From: Heterobilharzia americana
Taxonomy: Eukaryota > Platyhelminthes > Trematoda > Strigeidida > Schistosomatidae
Assembly (NCBI GenBank): GCA_944470555.2
Contig: OX104127.1
Coordinates: forward strand, 55,336,140 to 55,400,139
Direction of reading: 5' to 3'
Length of the DNA: 64,000 nucleotides
Part shown: in pieces, positions 57,746 through 64,000 of the stretch
Layout: each line of letters starts with the position of its first letter
How positions within the stretch are numbered: position 1 is the first letter of the stretch
Notes under the pieces: generated by a model
What the model was told of the DNA's origin: nothing
The model's database searches: none
The model's input: only the letters and a program-made list of their open reading frames with translations
Translations under genes and position numbers: made by a program

Positions 57746-58127
57746 AAACCTCTAACTCCTATTGTAGCCCTTGATTTGTTTTGTTATTCGACATGAGTAT
57801 TTCAAAAAAATATGTATTCTCTTATTTTCATCCTGTTTTACAACTGATTTTGAAATCATTTTCTTCTTTCAAGTTGGTATACTTTTACATAGTGTGTTTT
57901 ATTGTCATAATTTTAATATCTAACCTAAACTGATTTGACCTTAAATAATGTTCAGTTTTTGACCTTGTACTTACATGTATAACCAATCATATACAAATGC
58001 ATATTGTTTTACCTTTTATTTTTCGATTTCTTTCATGTAGAAAATTAATAATCCGACTACATAAACATTGATTTCAGTTTATCAATTTGAGTATCTAACT
58101 ATCTGACCATCTGACAGACTTCTTCCA
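57746..58127. other. Unassigned AT-rich sequence
   Basis: No recognisable gene or repeat. Confidence 0.4.
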
Positions 58128-58262
58128 ATGCTGGATAATGATTGAGGGGGAAATAAAAATCTTGCCCATGGTAAGATTTTAACCAGCGACTACCAACATT
58201 CCAGACCAGTCCATTACCAACTGAGCAACGAGACCAAGCTTCAAGCCAGATTTTTATTTCAC
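58128..58262 (-). mobile_element. tRNA-like SINE family IV
   Basis: Minus strand: GGTCTCGTTGCTCAGTTGGTAATGG (A box, tRNA-like start), a decayed B box GGTTAAAATCTTACC, then AAGATTTTTATTTCCCCCTCAATCATTATCCAGCATTGG. It could be taken for a tRNA pseudogene, but the shared downstream part with 50,685-50,765 makes it a SINE. Confidence 0.62.
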
Positions 58263-59057
58263 TTCAATAACCAATGATTTTTCCTGACTGTCATTTGAAT
58301 TCATGATGCGTTACAACATCACTTGATCATATTTACACCGACTGTCAAGTTACGATTTATCATCCCAGTCTAAATCTACTTGAAATCGAGAGGAGGAAGT
58401 ACCAAATTCAAGTGGAATTAAGATGTGGTCTGCGACTGAATCTCGTTGGTTAGTTGTTACAGGACTTCTGATATCATAAAACGATGTAGTATAAAGTAAA
58501 ATTGTTCCATAAGGTCATACAACAGTAATGACTGAGATAACATTTTACTAAGATAGTGTCCTCATCTTAAATCCCCGGAATTCGCTTCTATTTTATGATA
58601 GATAGATGTGGAGTGTAATGAACTATGAGTAACGTTCCAGCTGAAACTGATTTACCACTAAATGTAGTCACTTATAACCTTCATCTTTGATTGGTAGTTA
58701 TACTGTTTGTGTTATCCCTTAAGTCTGTATTCATCTTATTACTTTTCATCTCAAATAGTCAGTCACTTTGTTTCATTTCAATAGTCACCTTTGAATGTCA
58801 TAAGTTGACACGATTCAGAGAATGAAAGATTGTAAAACTTGAAATTAGGTTATCTTTTATGCTAATCACTCGTTTGATAAAGTTCACTTTGATCCGTCAG
58901 AAAATGCTGTTTCAACTCTTTAGCCTAGCTCGGCAAGAAAATATATTACTTTCTAAGAAATAACTGCAAAGCACTGATTCTACAACCTAACTCTGCATGA
59001 GATATTACCAATAAGTGTCTACCCTCATACCATTGATATATATTATTCTTTTAATGC
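58263..59057. other. Unassigned sequence
   Basis: No gene. Bases 58,605-58,632 (GATGTGGAGTGTAATGAACTATGAG) resemble the end of the PLE copy at 41,174-41,203 and may be a PLE end. Confidence 0.4.
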
Positions 59058-59065
59058 AAAATCTT

Positions 59066-59985
59066 TATTATTATTATTATTTGTCCCACTAGCATGTCTC
59101 GAATCCACTCTCTTCTCTGAAATCTCTTGAACCTCGCTCCACCACCGCCAAGAAGCTCTCATTTCTTCTTCACATCATCTCCACCATGTCACCCTCGCCT
59201 CGGACGCCCAACAAGTCATTTCCCATCTACGTTCCACTCGAGTGCCTGACCTGGCACTTGATGTCCCCCAATGGTCTTCTCAGTGCATGCCAAATTCATG
59301 TCCACTTCCTTCTCCTGCATATTTGTTGGGCAATAGGTTCTTGGTTGATTCGTTGACAGCCAGTCATAGTTCATTGTTGCTTATTCTTATTATTCTGGCC
59401 ATCTGAGCTTCAGTAATAAGTGAACCAGCGTAGGTGGTAGTTGTTGATGAATATCTCTAGTTTGTTGGAAATGCTTTTCATAAAGCACCAAGTCTCTCAA
59501 CTATACAGAAGCACTGACTTGACATTAGTGTTAAGAATCCGGATGTTGTTCACGCTTTATGCTGAGTGCATTGCAGTGCAGAAGATCTCTACACTGGTTT
59601 CAGGTCAATGCAGGAAGGCCTGTTTTGCTGTCTTTCCTATCCTGGTTGCTTTGACGTCCTCGTCTGTGCCACCTGTAGTTGAAACAGTGCTGCCTAGATA
59701 GGTGAAAGAGACTACTTCCTTTACATTTCTCCCGTTGATGGTGACTGGTGTTTGTTGTTGGTGATAGTGGAGTTGGTTGTGTATCATCATCACCTCTGTT
59801 TTCTCTACGTTCACTTCAAGTCCCGTTTTCCTTGGTTGCCCTGCCTCTTGTGTCAACTTGTTAGTTTTCGCCTGTAGATCTTCAAGTTTGTGTGACATTA
59901 GACACAAGTCACCATCGTTGGCGAAAACCAAATCTTCTAGGATGTTTTCCCCGGTCCAGCATATCTCCCTCTTCTCGCTCCATGT
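59066..59985 (-). mobile_element. RTE-like (SR2-type) element, 8-bp TSD
   Basis: Minus strand: (ATT)n tail at 59,066-59,081, 3' UTR with a deletion, C-terminal region, and RT up to the region just past the catalytic box, which reads FANDGD. AAAATCTT stands at 59,058-59,065 and 59,986-59,993, a probable target-site duplication marking a 5'-truncated insertion. Confidence 0.86.
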
Positions 59986-59993
59986 AAAATCTT

Positions 59994-60744
59994 AGGTCAA
60001 CGAAATTTATGAAATCGGAGTGTAACCAACGCTTGCCAACTGGTTCTGACATGCGTAACACGACTCGAATTCGGGAAACATTAGTTCATATTTTGTCAGT
60101 TTTCTGGTTTTTTCACATAGAACAAATTATGAAAGGCATATAAAGTAGATAACTCACATGGCTTCTAAAAATAATTGATTTGTGGATCTAGAATATTATA
60201 ATCATCTACCATTGGGATTATTTAAGAATCGTCTTTCTAAATCAATTAATTGAACATTCTTCCCTATAAGACCAGCTAACTTTTACTAACTATAAACTGT
60301 TCTTTGTCTGTGATTCTCTATGAATTTCTATTTTCTATTAATTCACCTACGCTGGTGGATTAAGATACACTGGTCATATTCAGGGAATGCTTTCTATACA
60401 TATTCGAGAATAAGTTTCAGCTTCATTTTATCAAGGTTAAAGAAAAGCCGTTCAAAGTTCTGTTAGAGAAAATTTGATTAAGTTCTATGAATTGAAGAAT
60501 TCAAAAAACACTTTAAAACTGTTTATCGAATTCCCCGAAACTTTCCACTTTTTCAGCGTGTAAACTTCCTTAAGAATATCGGAGACGCTGGCTGATAATG
60601 AACTAAACCGTGTTTTTGTGTGCATGAGGAGAATATTTACTCACTGTTCATATCGTAGGTATGTCATTCAACAGTCAGTTGTTTCTGATTTTGTTAAACT
60701 ATTCTTTGTCTTCTTACTCCATCGCTATTACTGTCATTAATATT
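59994..60744. other. Unassigned AT-rich sequence
   Basis: No recognisable gene or repeat. Confidence 0.4.
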
Positions 60745-63700
60745 CTATTATTTTATTATTTGTTCCTTGAGTTCCTAGTGAAACATAGAGCTTTAGCAGC
60801 GCATCGCCATTTCACTTTCTTCTCTACAGTCTTTTTAACCCGGCTTCACGGCTGCCCATAACCTTTCATTCCTTCCTCACATGATCTCCTGCATGTCACC
60901 CTCGCCTCGGAAGCCCAACTGGTCGTTTCCCCTTTAGATTCCACTCAACGGCTTGGCCTGGGGTGCGATGCCTTCAAACGGTCTTCTCAGTTTGTGCCCA
61001 ATCTAATCCATCTCCACTTTCTTCTGCATATATATTGGGCGATGGGTTCTTGGTTGGTTCGTTGCCAGACACAGTGAGTTCCTTGTTGCTTATTCTTATT
61101 ATTCTGGCCATCTGATCTCCATCTTCAGTATCGAGTGGGTGTAGGTGGTAGCTATTGATGATGCGTGTCTGCAGTTTGTTGAAAGTACTTTTCACGAAGC
61201 GCCAAGTCTGTCAATCATCACATAGAAGCACTGACTTACCTGACTAGATTAGTGTTGAAAATCAGGGTCTCGTTAACGCATTATTCTGAGTGGAATGCAG
61301 TGCAGTACACTAGATCTCCACATTGATTTCAGATTGATGAAGGCCTGTCTTGCTGTCTTTCCGATCCTTGCTTTGACGACCTCATCTGAGCCGCCTGTAG
61401 CTGAAACGGTGCTGCCTGACTAGGTAGGTGTAGGTGAAAAAGACAACTTCCTCCGGATTTCTCCTGTTGATGGTTATTGGTGCTTCTTGTTGTTGTTATT
61501 GGTGGTGGCTTTGATTGTGTATCTTCATCATCTCTATTTTCCCTATATTCACTTGAAGTCCCTTCTTCGCTGCCTTTTTTGTCAACATGTTGGTTTTTGT
61601 CTATAGATCTTAGAGTTTGTGCAACATCAGACATTTGACATTAATCATCATCATTGGCAAAATCCAAATCTCCTAGAGTCTTTTCATCTGTCAAACAGCC
61701 AGCGTATGCTCATTTTCTCGCTCTTCATGGTTTGCTGCATGATCCGGTTCACCACAGTCAAAAAGATCATGGGTGACAGTAGACAGCCTTGTCTTACTCC
61801 CTCCCATCTTCACTTCAAAGGTATCACTGAGCTTAGCTTACCGTTATGAATCACTCGGCATATAACATCATATAGCATATAGCTGTTGAATAAGGTTGAT
61901 AAAGGTTTGTAACACTAAAACCGCAGTGTTGAAGCAGCTGCCTGCCAAATTACTTCTCGGTCGACGCTGTCAAAAGCCTTTTCAAAGTCGATGAAGTTGA
62001 GGTAAGGTTTGAGAGTTGACTGTCATTCTATGCTCTGTTCTACGATGATGCGTAGCGTAGCATTGCAACCTGATCCGTACATAATTTGTTCTTCTTGAAG
62101 CCAGCCAGCCTGTTCCAGTTGTAATTTTGAATCCTGCGCATTGTTTTGTCTCTCGAGGTTGATGCTGCCTAATATTTTGCTTAATGTGAACAGGAGTGGA
62201 GCATGATTCCGACTTAAGTCTCTCTTATTTGGGAGTTTGACAAGACAGCCCTTCTTCCTATCAGTGGGCCGGTACCTTTGCTTCCTTCCTAATAAACCTC
62301 CTGCAACAGTGGTGTGAGCATGTCCGCTGTAGTCTCTACATCTGTTTTCAGTGCTTCTGGAGGAATTCCATCTGGTCCTGCTGCTTTCCCGGATTTTAGA
62401 AGCTTTATGGCGTCCAGAAGTCCACTTCTACTTTTGTCGGAGGGCTTCTCTTCACTGGTAATTCTGTGACTGGGCTGCTGGTGGTATTTGTGGACGAGTT
62501 GCAGATAGTGGTGATGGTGGTCGATTCAAGAGCTTTTCGAAATGGTCGATCCATTGTTTCCTTTGTTTCTCTTCTTTGGTGTTACCAACTAGCTTTCCCT
62601 CACTATCTTTCCATTGGTTTTATCTGTGCTGTGTTGATCTCTCCCAAGATAGTCACCTGGTTATTTGATACAATGTTGTCAAGTCTCTCCTATCAGCCGG
62701 CAGCCTGTTCTGCTTCATTTGCCAGTGTGTCATAGAATTGTCTTAGTCTTTGCCCGCACTCTTCTTCACTTCTTTGTCCAGTGTGGTGTTTTACAGGTTG
62801 TGTTCAGTTCCTCTTCTCGTTGTTCATCCCTGCACTGCACTGCACTCGTTTGCCTTCTGCCTCACCATCTTCCTCTCCTCTCGTCTCCTCTCCTCTATCA
62901 GCTTCCATGTGTCCGTCGAGATCCATTACTTCCCTTGCTTCTCCTTCCTTCCTAACACGGTACGAAGGTTTATTTCCACATAGCTTTCAAAGAGTTCCAG
63001 TGTCCATCCACACAGGTTTCTTCAGAGATGTCGCTCTATATCTTCCGTATTCTCTTGACGACAGACGTGAAGATGTCCTCTGTAGTCCAATACTTCAGTT
63101 CAGTTTCCGTTCTGGGTGTTCAACTTGAACTGTGGTCGTCGATCACCAACTTCCTTGAAGGCTTTCAACTTGATTTGGAAGGTAGGTTTCTTGCACTAGA
63201 TAGTGGTGAGCCGTGTGAACTTATATCTGCTCCCCTTCTTGATCTTGTGTCCAGTAGGCTGCATCTCCACTTTCTTCACATTGAGATGAAGTCGATCTGA
63301 CCTTTAGTGTGGTGTGTGTCCTGTTGTCTGGTGAAATCCATGTTGCTCGCTTTGTGGATATCCTTGTGCTTGAACACAGTGCCTCGCCTCCGATTGCCAA
63401 GTCGTTGAATGAGAAGGAGTCTGCAAACAGTTCTCCATTCTCGTCCATTCCACTGAGTGCTTCTCGACCCATGGTTAGTTCTCTTCCTGTGTTTTCTGCC
63501 CCGAGTTTGGCATTCATGCCACTTCACTCATTAGAATGAATTTCGATGTCGCCAACTGAGGTGGCGTCTTGATCATTATTGATTGCAGCTGTCTGTAAAC
63601 TTCTTGCCTCTCCTCTTGATCTCCATTATTTATAGGTGCACAGGGTAGTACTGTATGATTGTCACCTCTCTTCCTTTTCACTTGAATCTTGGTGTTATGA

Positions 63701-64000
63701 TCCTGATCGTGAAGGAGATTAGTTCCCACTGTATGAGAGCCTTCGATGCTGATTGAGACATCATGATAGCCACTCGAGAACTCAGTGTGCTCGTCGTTGT
63801 CATCTGTGTGACAATATCGGAGTATATTATTGACTCTCCAGTTGATAGTTTGGAGAGTCCACTTCCATTCCACCTGCTTTCGCAGATTCCTAGCACTTCT
63901 ATGCTGTAGCTTCTCATCTCTTTTTCAATCTGGACAGCCTTGTCAGTCAGCTGCAAACATTATGCAGACATTGCATGTCTCCATGTTTACTTTTGCTTTC
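60745..64000 (-). mobile_element. RTE-like (SR2-type) element, nearly full length, runs off the window
   Basis: Minus strand, 3.26 kb visible. The (ATT)n tail begins at about 60,745. C-terminal region and RT span 61,000-62,500, linker 62,500-63,150 and endonuclease 63,150-63,960 (EVLGICESRWNGSG and MNAKLGAENTGRE, as in the plus copy at 19,045-22,428). The start lies beyond the window. The RT box reads FANDD. The endonuclease carries the same frameshifting duplication (63,381-63,390) as the plus copy. Plus-strand open frames at 62,466-63,539 are antisense. Confidence 0.88.

Noticed and set aside
58190..58250. tRNA gene on the minus strand
   Set aside because: The B box is decayed and the acceptor ends do not pair; the shared downstream part marks a SINE.
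62466..63539. Plus-strand frames of 76-115 codons
   Set aside because: Antisense of the minus-strand RTE.

Overview
The window is AT-rich, intron-free and operon-free eukaryotic DNA. I can recognise no host protein gene in it. It looks like a blood fluke genome (Schistosomatidae, e.g. Schistosoma or Trichobilharzia). Three things point there: many copies of an SR2-like RTE retrotransposon with AAT-repeat tails; several families of Penelope-like elements (PLEs) with a GIY-YIG endonuclease; and, most tellingly, tRNA-derived SINEs carrying a hammerhead ribozyme, a hallmark of the schistosome Sm-alpha type of repeat. Species is not resolvable by eye.

Layout. 0.3-2.5 kb: a CR1-like element on the minus strand with an RTE fragment nested in it. 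2.9-12.4 kb: SINE pairs alternate with RTE copies (3.97-4.18, 4.83-6.17, 9.84-11.83 kb), plus one PLE with inverted ends (8.36-9.24 kb). 14.6-16.3 kb: a SINE split by a PLE. 19.0-22.4 kb: a near full-length but dead RTE. 23.3-24.9 kb: the best preserved PLE. 25.6-31.4 kb: two PLE endonuclease remnants and a run of SINEs, including a 12-bp-flanked compound SINE at 26.36-27.01 kb. 32.1-36.2 kb: two RTE copies carrying (CCAG)19 and (CCAG)65, with a PLE remnant between. 38.0-42.4 kb: three PLE remnants between two inverted RTE copies. 43.5-52.99 kb: SINEs, two PLE remnants and a CR1-like fragment. 53.1-55.1 kb: a PLE interrupted by an RTE. 55.6-57.7 kb: an RTE, a PLE end and a PLE with inverted terminus and 13-bp duplication. 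59.1-64 kb: two more RTE copies, the last running off the window.

No copy appears able to move by itself. Every RTE reverse transcriptase I can read has a damaged catalytic box, and all PLEs are frameshifted, truncated or both. Target-site duplications give a partial order of events: RTE into CR1, RTE into PLE, PLE into SINE.

The most interesting pattern is that the hammerhead SINEs sit again and again as head-to-head inverted pairs with both 3' tails facing outward. Two such units are bounded by perfect 10- and 12-bp duplications, so they inserted as single units. PLEs here show a similar inverted terminal layout. Two SINE copies, one on each strand, keep an intact hammerhead core.

Element borders are approximate (about 20-50 bases) unless a target-site duplication is stated. 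All similarity statements come from reading and comparing the sequence by eye.
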